Assembly (NCBI GenBank): GCA_015501585.1
Contig: JADNRY010000190.1
Location: 1 to 64,000, forward strand
DNA length: 64,000 nucleotides
Source of the DNA: Rhodocollybia butyracea
Taxonomy: Eukaryota; Basidiomycota; Agaricomycetes; Agaricales; Omphalotaceae
Direction: 5' to 3'
Shown here: piece after piece, positions 1 through 10,278 of the stretch
Numbering within the stretch: the first letter of the stretch is position 1
Layout: every line of letters begins with the position of its first letter
The notes under the pieces: generated by a model
Databases searched by the model: none
Told to the model about the DNA's origin: nothing
What the model saw: only the letters and a program-made list of their open reading frames with translations
Translations under genes and position numbers: made by a program

Positions 1-240
1 GAGTGAAGAAAATCTAGCAAGGTGAACGATGGTTTGTTGTAGTCGTACACTACTAAATGCTGGTAACAGAGGACGGAATACATCAAGCATCATCTCAATT
101 GAAATAATTCGCGTTGAAGACGCGCTGGATCCTGACACAGCATTGGCTGTTGCAATGCGCTGATTTGGGGGACTGTATTCTTGCAGGGCCATTGAATTGG
201 CCTCTTCGTGCCATGGCGGATGAGTATGGGCCGCCTTTTT
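1..240 (+). pseudogene. DPH5 fragment (3' part, dead copy)
   Basis: This stretch is a decayed copy of the third exon region of DPH5 (diphthine synthase). It starts at the same bases as positions 3868 and 7072, covers the last intron, and then follows the C-terminal exon until about 235. Compared with the intact copy it lacks the bases for the ten or so residues after the intron (IYEPPRYM region) and carries several substitutions and indels, including a TGA soon after the DPDTALA-like segment. The 5' half lies outside the window. It is the left-most visible member of the DPH5 plus family-A tandem array. Confidence is high that it is DPH5-derived and non-functional. Confidence 0.85.
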
Positions 241-1484
241 GACAACAATAAACGTTCTTTGCCTCTCCTCTCCCTTCCGCTTATGCTCATCTTCAAAGAG
301 CCATATCCTGCACAGACTGAGCTGTGTAAACCTTTTGGTTATACCAAAGAGCATCAATGTGTCCTCGAACGTAATTCAAGGCCCTGATAAGTTCTTCAAT
401 TCAATTATGCGCCATTGCCGCTTTGCTAGTATTGCAAGCACTCCTCTGCATACGGACATGACCTTCCCAATGATCAATCCGGCTCATAAATTGCAGGCGG
501 CGTTTTACTGAGGGGAGGGATGGGTATTGTCGAGGTGCATGGGTTTTTGAGATAGGAGCCCGAGGTTGTGCCGGCAAGGTTCAACGTCAAAGTTCACAAC
601 CGTTTTGAGGGACTGTCATCAAGTGGTGGACTAGGAAATCGACGAAGTGTTCGGGGTGGTAACGATCGTGATGAGGATGCAGCTGGGACACGATGGTTTG
701 ATGGCAAAAGCTCTGCTGCAGTTAGCCGGTAAGTCCGAGTCCCAATGAAGCTCCTAAGAATAGCCTTCACTGGACTCTGGTTTAGGGGTGAATGAACAGG
801 AATGAACATTTGATTGATGATGCCTCTGCAGGCCACTGTGCTGAATGGATGTACTCCTGTTGCTACAAATGACATTCTTACTCTTTGCCTTCCCAAACAG
901 GACCGTAAAATCTTCCTTCTGGACAGCATGCTTTTCGTCGCTTCCGTTTATTGAGCCTGATTTGAATTTCCGAAAACACGCCATGTCAAGTCCAGGGGTG
1001 CATGTGTACATTGGGGTGGGTATAGGTGAGTATCTGATGATTCAAATGTTAAATTTTTTCATCGAAAACTCGATAATCTCAGGTGTAAAATGGGAAGAAT
1101 GACCAACCATGAGAATTGCGTCAAAACCACCTCATTTTTGTATAGATTACATCCTGAAACAGTGCCATCTCGCCCGATTCTCTTCAAACCGAAGGAAAAC
1201 CTCCTTAGTACCTTCTTCACTACTTAGATATCCAAAAAATCTAAAATATTTTGGTAGATTTTCGATTTTTATCAAGACCCACTGATGTATCAAGGACTCC
1301 TGGATGACTGTAATTGCTATGGAAGTCATCCACTGGGTCATCATAAGATCACCATTGGTCTGTTGCATGCACTGTTTGTTATTTAGTCCGCCCCTAGCAC
1401 TCAGCGCGCGCTACTCTGCTTTCGCCTCTCATCTTCCCCTTGAACTTCCAGTCCAAACACGCACATTTCCCCGGCCACCGCTCA
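241..1484. other. array spacer, no intact gene
   Basis: No credible gene was found here. The stretch matches, in order, the spacer between the second DPH5 copy and the second family-A gene (about 4130-4771): a segment with a conserved-looking LGYTKEH-type reading, then a shared 'gggactgtcat' block, then the CT-rich leader with an 'actcagcgcgcgct' box just before the A-gene start. The two copies are diverged and each is broken in all frames, so this looks like an old relic plus the promoter of the A gene. Confidence 0.6.
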
Positions 1485-2832
1485 ATGGCTGCTACCCCGG
1501 ACACTGCTGTTCCTCGACTAGTTGTCGTGGACGATACAGATCCCATCATTCGGTATTCACCATCAAGCGCCTTTTCACTGGACAGAACAGGGAATTTAAA
1601 TAACCTAGGCTACGGTGGGCCCGTTTTCAACCAAACCCTCACTGGGACGACGGTCAATTACCTATTCGTTGTTGCACAGGGACCTTTGTTCGTGCCATGA
1701 TCGCTGGAAAACTTGAAGAAGGGGCATGTGGCTGGAACTGCTCAGTGGATGGACATACTATCTCGGCTTTCCCTCAGTTCAAGGACCAGGTTACCAATTA
1801 TATTGCATGCGACTCGGCAGAGACTCTTGAAGTAGGCCAACATACGTTGAACGTCAATTTTTATTTTCCAAGTAAAATCACCAGTACACTGTGGCTAGAT
1901 AGCATCCAATATCAGCCGTTGCCCTCTGACCCTCTCGACTCTGTGATGTTCAGGATTCATAACAGCGATCCTTCCATCGACTATAGTAATAGCTCTGGAG
2001 AATGGTTTTGGCAAGAGGCTCAAACCAATGCTACAGATAGGATTGGGGCAAATATGGGTTTTGCATTCAATGGTGTGTGTGCTCTTGATCTCCATAAAAT
2101 GGAATCAAACCTAAACAAATTTTTTTCGTTCAAGGATCCTCCGTAACACTATATACTCTTGTCCTAACTAGCAACGGAACAGAGCCGTTGAATGCCGCAA
2201 AAGGCTTCCATTTCCTTGACGGAAACTCAAACTCTACATTATTTGAACTCCCTGGCAGTATAAAAATTAGGATATTACACCACTGTACAAAACTACCCTC
2301 TCTTCACCGTACCCAACCTCTCCACGTCACCGCATGATATCAAAGTCGGCACCGCGTACAGCGTGACTTCTACTTTGCCCCAATACCTTGCCATCGACTA
2401 TTTTCTAATAAAAACACATCCCCATAATTCCACTTCTTCGACTTCTGGATCCAGTCACAAAAGTATTGGCGCAATAGTAGGTAGTGCTGCCGCTGGAGTA
2501 GCCGGACTCGCAGCTCTTTTCCTTCTTTTCTGGTTTTTCCGACGGCAGAAGGAACGCAATTACAGCGGTACGAGGTTAGCCCAGACGGGAAGCAGTCCAC
2601 GTTACCGCCGCTCCCGTGGTGTTACCCCTTCGAATATGTTTCTCAGCTTATACCTACTGAGGGCTCAAAACACCGTGGTTCTCCTCAACCGTTGACGGCC
2701 CACGATGAACAGGACCGGAGGAACGAGATTAGGAGGAACGAAATCACTAGGCGACACTTGGACAGTGGGGTGCGGATACCGTCGGCAGACGAGGTGATTG
2801 TGGATGTCCCACCGACGTATACACAGATTTGA
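1485..2832 (+). pseudogene. family-A membrane glycoprotein, pseudogene copy A1
   Basis: This is a decayed paralog of the gene at 4772-6254. The ATG at 1485 and the VVVDDTDP-containing N-terminus are kept, but about 90 bases spanning the end of exon 1 and most of intron 1 are deleted near 1650, so exon 1 runs into intron remnants and a stop. The exon-2 equivalent (about 1690-2074) is still open. A frameshift is visible near 2265 in the exon-3 equivalent, and a second shift follows the transmembrane segment (about 2476-2560, then RRQKER). The cytoplasmic tail has two copies of the RRNEI repeat where the intact paralog has four. Non-functional as a full-length protein; an internal piece could still be transcribed. 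Confidence 0.8.
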
Positions 2833-3345
2833 AAGGTTCGCTTCTATTTGGACGAGAACTAGGTCTCTTTCTCAGGAAGGGGTCCTATTCATGAATCAGC
2901 AGAGTGCGCACAAGATGTGAGAGACACATCGTGCTATTAACAAAGGCATTGACTGAAATGACATCGACATTGTACATTGGAGTTCCATTTTTCTCACAAA
3001 CTAAACACTATTTATGATCTATTTATTATTGTATATGGCTAAACATTAGAAAATAGAACTACTATTAAAGCTTGTCATCCACCCCACCCTGCCCCAAGCG
3101 CCCTTTCTCTGCCATTCCCCGTATCCTCCCACTGCCTACATGATCTGGAAGCTTAGTACTAGCACTATGTGCTATCACGCAAAGAAGTTTCACAGTCCTT
3201 AAGTACTTCTTACAATGTACTAATAGATCATAACTAAAGTTGATTTTCTTTAAGAGACTGGATTCCCATTCCTGGGGATTGCCTCGTAAGTTCAGCTTTG
3301 ACATTGTGTGAATATATCTACTAGCGCGCGCTCAGTCGGTTAGTC
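2833..3345. promoter_or_regulatory. spacer and presumed DPH5 promoter (copy 2)
   Basis: No gene is seen. The last 70 bases ('gttcagctttgac' followed by 'agcgcgcgctc') match the bases just upstream of the intact DPH5 start at 6510, so the DPH5 promoter was duplicated together with the gene. The 3' flank of A1 (about 2910-2980) likewise matches the 3' flank of the intact A gene (about 6250-6320). Confidence 0.5.
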
Positions 3346-4135
3346 ATGTTCTATGTTATCGGACTTGGTTTTTGTAAGGACATTGCTCTACGAAGACTCG
3401 AGGTCTACGAATCCCTCTCAAACGCTATAGCACTACTCATGCAAATCCGCTTCCCGTATCACCTCAATACTGATGGTTCAAAAAGAACGTCTAGAAGCTT
3501 TTTACGGCAAAGAACTGACTGTAGCGGATCGAGACATGGTAGAGTGCGAAAGCGATGCAATTTTGAAAGATGCGGATAAAGAAGATGTGTGTTTGCCGGT
3601 TGTAGGCGATCCGTTTGGAGCAACAACGCATACGGATATCTTGATCAGGGCTAGAAAACTCGGAATTCAGACTCGGGTTGTGCATAATGCGTCGATCATG
3701 AACGCGGTCGGCGCATCTGGGTTGCAGCTGTATAATTTTGGCCAGACGGTATCGCTGGTGTTCTTTACAGAGACGTGGAAACCGGATAGCTTTTATGATC
3801 AGATAAAAGAAAGCGTGGACGGAGGGCTACATACGCTTGTTTTGCTGGATTCAAAGGTAAAGGAATAGAGTGAAGAAAATCTGGCAAGGTAAGCGATGGT
3901 TTATTGTCCTCGTACATTGCTAATGCTGGTAACAGAGGACGGAATACCTCAAGCATCATCTCAATTGAAACAATTCGCGGAGAAGGCGTGCTGGATCCTG
4001 CCAAGACTCTGGCTGTTGCAATGCGCAGATTTGGGGACTAGAGGAACAGTGTATTCTTGCTGGGCCATCAAGTTGGCTTCTCCGTGCTGTCGTGGCGGAT
4101 GAGTATGGGCCGCCTTTTTGGCAACGCTAAACGGA
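3346..4135 (+). pseudogene. DPH5 pseudogene (middle copy)
   Basis: This is a nearly full-length but inactivated copy of DPH5. The start (ATG 3346) and the N-terminal FYVIGLG motif remain. The first intron region is damaged and the bases coding for the residues before [12 protein letters not shown] are partly deleted, which breaks the frame. The central block 3473-3868 ([30 protein letters not shown]) is intact, but a CAG codon in the KVKEQ motif has become TAG at 3866-3868. After the last intron the C-terminal exon lacks about 35 bases and has further stops. Homology ends near 4120, where it passes into array spacer. Confidence 0.9.
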
Positions 4136-4771
4136 CTTCTTTGCCTCTTCTCTCCCTCCCGCTCATGTTCACCCCCACGAGAGCATCTCCTGTAAAGACT
4201 GAGCTGCGTAAACCTCTTGGTTATACCAAAGAGCATCGATGTGTCTTCAAACATAGTCAAACATAATTCAAGGCATGCTAAGTTCTACAATTTTATGGAC
4301 CATTGCCGCTTTAATGATGTACTCATCTATGACCTTCCCAGTAACCAATTATCGAAAGCAATGTTTGACTGAGGTACGATGGATGGAGGTGCATGAGGTT
4401 TTTGAGACAATACCCGAGCCCGAGGTTATGCTGGCGATGTCCGAGGTCAAAAATCCTATCCGTTTTAAGGGACTGTCATTAAGCGGCGGACTAGGAAATC
4501 GACGAGGTGTTTGAGGTGTTTGAGGTGGGAAGGGGTCGAGTGTCACACGAGATAAGGATGCAACTGGGACATAAGATGAGGATGTAACCTGGACACGAGA
4601 TAATGATGCAACTGGGGCACGATGGTCAAAACCCGGCAGCAGTTAGCCCCTGAGTCCTGAAGCTCTTAAAAATAGCTTTCACTGCCGTAGCCTAGCACTC
4701 AGCGCGCGCTTCCCTGTTTTCACCTTCGAGCTTCCCAGTCCCAAGCGCGCACATTCCCGGGCCAGCGTTCA
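4136..4771. other. array spacer with minisatellite, no gene
   Basis: This stretch is the counterpart of 241-1484 and is about half its length. It holds the LGYTKEH-like relic (about 4200-4260), a short minisatellite (4546-4625), and the CT-rich leader with the 'actcagcgcgcgct' box (about 4698) that precedes the A-gene start. No intact reading frame of known type is seen. Confidence 0.5.
4546..4625. repeat. three-copy minisatellite, ~25-bp unit
   Basis: Three imperfect head-to-tail copies of a roughly 25-base unit (core 'gataaggatgcaactgggac'). The matching spacer in the previous array unit (about 664-705) holds about one copy, so the repeat was expanded after duplication. Confidence 0.7.
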
Positions 4772-6254
4772 ATGGCATTTACACCAGTCGCTGACGTTCC
4801 TCGACTAGTTGTCGTGGACGATACAGATCCCACCATTCGGTATTCGCCATCAAGTGCCTTTTCACTGGACACAACGGGGAGTTTAAATAACCTAGGCTGG
4901 GGTGGGAACGTTTTCAACCAGACCATCACTGGGACGACGGTCAATGCTTCTTTGAGCTATACGTTCAATGGTGAGCAATACTTCCTTCTATATTTCCCAT
5001 CGGGTGCTCGTTGAAATGACTCGTTATTTGTTATTGCGCAGGCACGTTTGTTCGTGCCATGATCGCTGGAAATCTTGATCATGATGGGCCCAAGGCTTAT
5101 GGTTGGAACTGCTCAGTGGATGGACATTCTATTATCAGTTTCGTCAACGACGCGAACCCAACCCAGGTTGCCAATTATATTGCGTGCGACTCGGCAGGGA
5201 CTCTTCAAGGCACGACAAGCCAACATACGTTGAATGTCAATTTTTACTTTCTGCCTAATACCAACAGTACCTCGAACCAGTCGCTGTGGCTAGATAGCAT
5301 CCAGTATCAGCCGTTGCCGTCTGACCCTCTCGACTCTGTGACGATCAGGATTGATAACAGTGACCCTTCTGTCAGGTTTTCTAATGTCTCTGGGACTTGG
5401 CAGAGGGATCCAACTTACAATCTTACACAAACAACCGGGACAAGTATGGATTTTTCATTCAATGGTGTGCTTTTGATCTCCATGAAATGCAATAGATCCT
5501 AAACAATTTCTTCGTTCAAGGATCCTCTGTAACACTATATTCTCTAGTCTTCACTCCAAATAACACTGGGGGGTATAATGCTAATATGGCCTTCTACTCC
5601 ATTGACGGAAACTCTACATCATTTGTCCTTCCCGGCAGTATGATAACAAGCAGTACAGGAGATTACGAGACTACAAGTAACTGCCCTTTCTTCACCGTAT
5701 CCAACCTCTCCACATCACCGCATGATATCCAAGTCGCCACCTCATACAACTCTTCTACTTCACCCCAGTTCCTCGCCATCGACTATTTTCTAATAAAAAC
5801 CCATCCCCATAATTCGACTTCTTCCACTTCTGGATCCAGTCACAAAAATGTCGGCGCTATAGTAGGCAGTACTGTCGCTGGAATAGCCGGACTCGCAGCT
5901 CTTTTTCTTTTCTGGTTTCTCCGACGGCAGAAGGAACGTAGTAAATACAGCGGTACGATGTTGGCCCAGACGGGAAGGAGTCCCTTTGCGTATGATTCTC
6001 AGCTTATACCCACTGAGGCCTCAGATTGCCCCGCTTCTCCTCAAGCAGCGGTGGTCCAGGAGGAACAAGACCGGAGGAACGAGATTAGGAGGAGCGAGAT
6101 TAGGAGGAACGAGATCAGGAGAGACGAGATTATGCGGTACTTGGACAGTGGGGTGCGGATACCGTCGGCAGATGATGCGATTTCGGATTCCCCCCGACGT
6201 ATACAGAAGAATGAAACTGCCACGTCTATTTGGGCGAGAACCGGATTCCATTGA
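4772..6254 (+). CDS. family-A single-span membrane glycoprotein (A2, intact)
   Basis: Exons are 4772-4970, 5042-5464 and 5521-6254 and join in frame to a 451-residue protein. The extracellular part (about 1-317) holds a VVVDDTDP motif near the N-terminus, several N-glycosylation sequons and a repeated 'F-x-FNG' motif at both exon junctions. One transmembrane helix follows at about 318-341, capped by RRQKER, then a cytoplasmic tail with a charged RRNEI repeat at about 392-411. No N-terminal signal peptide is evident, so the protein may insert with the single helix as anchor, or the true start may differ. The layout is common among expanded agaricomycete surface proteins, but I know no assigned function. 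It sits between a dead and a live DPH5 copy. Its left paralog is broken, so this is the only intact member here. Confidence 0.8.
6072..6131 (+). repeat. 15-bp coding repeat (RRNEI tail repeat)
   Basis: Four tandem 15-base units inside the cytoplasmic tail of the family-A protein encode RRNEI, RRSEI, RRNEI and RRDEI. The pseudogene paralog has two units (about 2718-2750). This suggests unit gain by slippage, and the periodic Arg/Glu pattern could form a charged helix. Confidence 0.75.
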
Positions 6255-6509
6255 TGTCATTTCAGTCAATTGCCTTTGTTGATAGCAACAAGTGTCTCTC
6301 ACATCTTCCGCTCGCAAGCTTCACTTTCCTTTATACCCATGAGTCTTGCACGCTCGACTCCAATCGTTTGTCCGATATATACCTACTACCTCACACGCCG
6401 TACTAGGCACATCATTCATTTAATTGCATCTGTATCCGTACCCATAAGTTCAGCTTTGACGTTGTGAGAATATATCTAGCGCGCGCTCGATCGATTAGCA
6501 ATTTCAATC
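6255..6509. promoter_or_regulatory. spacer and DPH5 promoter
   Basis: The spacer between the family-A stop and the DPH5 start. Its last 75 bases are conserved with those before the middle DPH5 copy (shared 'gttcagctttgac' and 'agcgcgcgctc' blocks), which marks the likely core promoter. Confidence 0.45.
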
Positions 6510-7521
6510 ATGTTCTACGTTATCGGACTTGGTCTTTGTGATGAAAAGGACATCACTCTGCGAGGGCTCGAGGTCTACACTAATCCGACGCTCAAGCTGT
6601 AGCATTACTGACGCGATTCACGCAGGCCATAAAATCCGCATCCCGAATCTATCTCGAAGCCTACACCTCAATACTGATGGTACAAAAAGAGCGTCTAGAA
6701 GCTTTCTACGGCAAAGAACTGATTGTAGCGGATCGAGATATGGTAGAATGCGAAAGCGATGAGATTTTAAAAGATGCGGATAAAGAAGATGTGTGTTTGC
6801 TGGTTGTAGGCGATCCGTTTGGAGCAACGACGCATACGGATATCTTAATCCGGGCTAGAAAACTCGGGATTCCAACTCGGGTTGTGCATAATGCGTCGAT
6901 CATGAACGCTGTCGGTGCATCTGGGCTGCAGCTGTATAATTTTGGCCAGACGGTATCGCTGGTGTTCTTTACAGAGACGTGGAAACCGGATAGTTTTTAT
7001 GACCGGATAAAAGAGAACGTGGATGGAGGACTACATACGCTTGTTTTGCTGGATATAAAGGTAAAGGAGCAGAGTGAAGAAAATCTGGCAAGGTAAGCGA
7101 TGGTTTATTGTCGCCGTACATTGCTGATCTTGGTAACAGAGGACGGAAGATTTACGAGCCTCCACGGTATATGACTATACCTCAAGCGGTATCTCAGCTG
7201 ATTGAAATCGAAACAATTCGCGGAGAAGGCGTGCTGGATCCTGACAAGACTCTGGCTGTTGCAATGGGTAGAGTTGGAGGACTAGATGAGCAGCGTATTC
7301 TTGCAGGGCCATTAAGTTGGCTTCTGCGAGCTGCGGCTGATCAGTATGGGCCGCCTTTACACAGTTTGGTAATTGTGGGAAAGCGAGTGCATCACTTGGA
7401 GATTGAGTATGGCGAAGTTTTTGCGGAAGATTTAGGAGAAGCTATTGGTGTTGGGAGGAGCGAAGGCCGGGAGAAATGGCGAGATGTAGCGAAAACGGAG
7501 TATGGAGTTGTAGTAGATTAG
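6510..7521 (+). CDS. DPH5: diphthine methyl ester synthase (DPH5), intact copy
   Basis: DPH5 is the cytosolic S-adenosylmethionine-dependent methyltransferase that makes methylated diphthine on elongation factor 2 during diphthamide synthesis. Exons 6510-6572, 6626-7092 and 7140-7521 join to 303 residues, the usual length. The family's signature blocks are present in order: FYVIGLGL at the start, [22 protein letters not shown] (SAM-binding loop), [40 protein letters not shown] and LHSLVIVGK. The first intron has an unusual 5' site (GTCTAC) but a good branch site (tactgac), and skipping it restores the conserved alignment exactly. This is the third copy in the array and the only intact one, so it should supply the essential activity. 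Confidence 0.95.
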
Positions 7522-7584
7522 GGGTTGTAATCGAAAACTGCTTCTCTGTCAGCTTCGTCAGCCGCCGATCGGTCCTAGAACTCG

Positions 7585-7592
7585 TATAAAAG
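7585..7592 (+). promoter_or_regulatory. TATA box of the CFEM gene
   Basis: TATAAAAG lies 40 bases upstream of the CFEM start codon and is the only close match in this short intergenic gap. Confidence 0.5.
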
Positions 7593-7631
7593 CTCAACAT
7601 CGCTCAAAAATCCCCTTTATCTCTTTCCATC

Positions 7632-8389
7632 ATGAAAACAGCTACAATTTGTTTTTTTCTTTTCGCTCTCGTCGCTAGCACTGGTGCTCAAGTCGTAGAC
7701 GACAGTAAGTAATATTTTTCGCTTTTCATGTAAACGATCTTCAACTCTAGTCTTCAGCGTCGTCTTCAGACTCAAGCTCCTCTTCAGCATCGTCTTTGGC
7801 GTCTGCGACGGGAACGGCGACGTCCGCAGCCGCTTCTGCCTCTGCTACTCTCTCCACTTGTGCGATGGCCTGCATCACTCAAGCCGCCAATTCCACTGGA
7901 TGTACAAACGCGTACGTATTTTCTCGCCTTTCATCCAAATCAATCTTACATGTTCAACAGAACCGACCTTCAATGTCTTTGCACCAACGCCCAATTCCAG
8001 GAGAACGCTCGCGAGTGTTTGACAAAGCAATGCCCTTCGGACGTCCAATCTGCTCTCGGTCTCCAGACCCAACAATGTGGAGCCTGTACGCGATTTTCAC
8101 AGTTTTGATTTCTCGCAGCAGCTAACCATTTTCCTTAGTGAGTCTCACTGTCACTGGAACGGCGACCACTGGCTCTTTCAGTGCGACCGGGATTCCCACT
8201 TCGGCTGCGAATTCGGCCGCTAGGACTGCGACGTCGTTGAAAGCCGCCACTTCCTCGGCTTCGCGTGCTTCTGCTACCTCTACCTCGAAGCCCAACAGTG
8301 CAGAGAAGGTGATTTTGGCGAGCGGCGCAGGAGCTTTCGTCTTTGGCGTTGTGATGATTTTGGGAATGGGCGTCGGAACTCTTCTCTAG
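7632..8389 (+). CDS. CFEM-domain, GPI-anchor-type secreted protein
   Basis: Exons 7632-7704, 7758-7911, 7961-8085 and 8139-8389 join to 200 residues. Residues 1-19 form a signal peptide. A short Ser/Ala-rich stretch leads into a CFEM domain at about 57-120 with eight cysteines in the family spacing (CAMAC, TGC, QCLC, EC, QC, QC). A Ser/Thr/Ala-rich segment and a C-terminal hydrophobic tail follow, as expected for a GPI-anchored wall protein. Known CFEM proteins act in haem uptake, adhesion or host interaction; which applies here cannot be told. The exon-2 acceptor used is the second possible AG; the first would shift the frame. The 3' end of this gene recurs as a relic at 18.73 kb. Confidence 0.9.
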
Positions 8390-10278
8390 TAGCAACGCTT
8401 GATATCACACGCATACATTCGCAGTTTACAGTACATCGACGATAGATAAGATAGATACATACGTGTTCATTATAAGTAGCTAGGTAGTGTTAATAGTAAT
8501 TTCGTGGGATAGAAAAACGTCGCGCGTCATATTTGACGCCCGCTTTCCTTTGTTTCAAACTTTCATCGTCAATCGTATTACCCCTTTGGAGCTCCTCCTT
8601 TTCCATTACCCCTCAAACATGTGCTTACTCTGACCAGTTATTCCTGCCTAACTTCAAATGCGCGTACCCAACTCCCGCGAAGACGGTTTGAAGGTTTCAA
8701 AACGGCCAGGAAGCATATCTCAACGATTCACTGTCGAGGGCGGCTGGACTCCCGTGAAGAGAGGTTTGTAATTTAAAAGGGCCTAGGAAGGATATCTCAG
8801 CGTACAAGATTCAGCTTACAAGATTCAGCTACTCCAAGGTAAGTAGCTGTATGAGCTTATCTCACAAGAAGAAGCACCCACTATCGCTTCATTCTGATCG
8901 GTATCCAGCGTTAAGTCTGATCTTAGAGACACAACTCCGAATGCTGCAACCGCTTCGTGGGCTCATACTCTATTCAGTGCCGAAATTCGCACCAGGAGCC
9001 ACTGTAAAGGTTGTGGAAAATTATATCGAACAAGTTTATGATGGAACCTCAACAGAGCTGTTCATCAAATCCTCGCGAAACTCCCTATAAAATGAAAAGT
9101 TTTCACGTCTGGCAGCAGAGTCAGGCCCTCCTCTGCCTCCTTCCTCGAACTTCCACATTTCGAGCTTTAGTTTTACAGCGTCTTCCTCGTCCCTTCATAA
9201 CCTCTCCTGATGTTTGGAAACGTGTCGATGATACCCAATTGCATCGCTAGGGGGAGACGGTTGCAAACCTACACCTACTATAACACTGACAGGGTTTCTT
9301 GGGATAATACCTCAAGCGGTGACGGAATTTTCCTCCCAAGGTTCGAAGCCGCATTGCTTTTCGTTCTTGTGAAAACGAAAAACATCGTAGGCAGCGGCAA
9401 CGAGGTACATGCTCTTTTGTTCTGATGAATGTCTCATGTTCTCAGAATCTTATCAACACGCTGTGGCTTCCACAAAGGCTCCGGAGTCGAAAGCATCAAA
9501 CAAAACGGAAGAAAGAAGTCAAACGGGATCCACTTTACCCGTACTGGGGCCATCAGAAGTTTCGAAGGCTGGTCAAGCCCATGAAACTGTCAAAAAGTCT
9601 GTGTCATGGCTTAAAACTGCCTGTCAGATCGCTTTAAACTCGGCGTCGATCTTTCAGAGGGGACCGCCTCAAGCCCACCATCCCTGTCATATCTCGACTT
9701 TCATGAGCTTCCTACTACTCACTATCTAGGAACCACAATCCACAGGATCACCTAATCGTTAAATCAGCGAACCTGGTTTATGTCTGCAAGTGTAGAACGC
9801 GCTCTATTCGTCTCGATCAGGCGCCCAGACACAATCTGCATCTTCCAATTGATACTAGGCGCCAAATTGTCATTGCCCACGAAGGCTGCTACGGAAACTT
9901 GATACTCAAATGATAGCATGTATATATTTAGAAGGCGATGAATATGCATGACAGTCGTATGCCTACCAATGACTTGATGGAACATGGCCAGCGCTGTTTA
10001 GCAGCTCCTCACACAACCCAAGATTAAACGGGTGGAGACTCAGGAGGCTCTTCTCCATCAGATGAACAGATAGAATCTTCTGTGATGGGTTGAACAGCTC
10101 TAAAACATTCATAACTACTGACTGATCGAAAAGCTCTCGCATTCTTGAACAGAGCCGGCCCCACTTCTCTTCCTGCATCCTCAAACTGGCCTTTCTCCGT
10201 CCGCTTTCCTATTCCGTTTTCTGAACCCCAGCTTCGCGGCGTCTTCCTTTCTGATCCTCTGATCCTTCTGATCCCTTC
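8390..10278. other. start of the B array: spacer with old B relics
   Basis: No intact gene is seen. From about 8522 the DNA matches the beginnings of the later units at about 12231 and 15506 ('gcgcgtc-tatttg' block). At 9191-9400 there is a clear relic of a family-B first exon: a damaged start (ATAACCTCTCCTGATGTTTGG), the DDTQ region and the exon-intron junction, with stops. Further on, 9440-9720 matches 12650-12930 and 15915-16200 in the other units. Confidence 0.6.
9191..9400 (+). pseudogene. family-B first-exon relic
   Basis: This matches exon 1 of the B genes (PDVWxxVDDT region and the 'ccaaggttcgaagc' exon-intron junction), but the start codon is ATA and a TAG lies shortly after the DDT motif. 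No downstream exons follow. It marks an older B copy at the head of the first array unit. Confidence 0.65.

Noticed and set aside
6021..6317. Two minus-strand frames with LVSPDLVPPNLAPP-type repeats
   Set aside because: They are antisense readings of the RRNEI repeat in the family-A tail.
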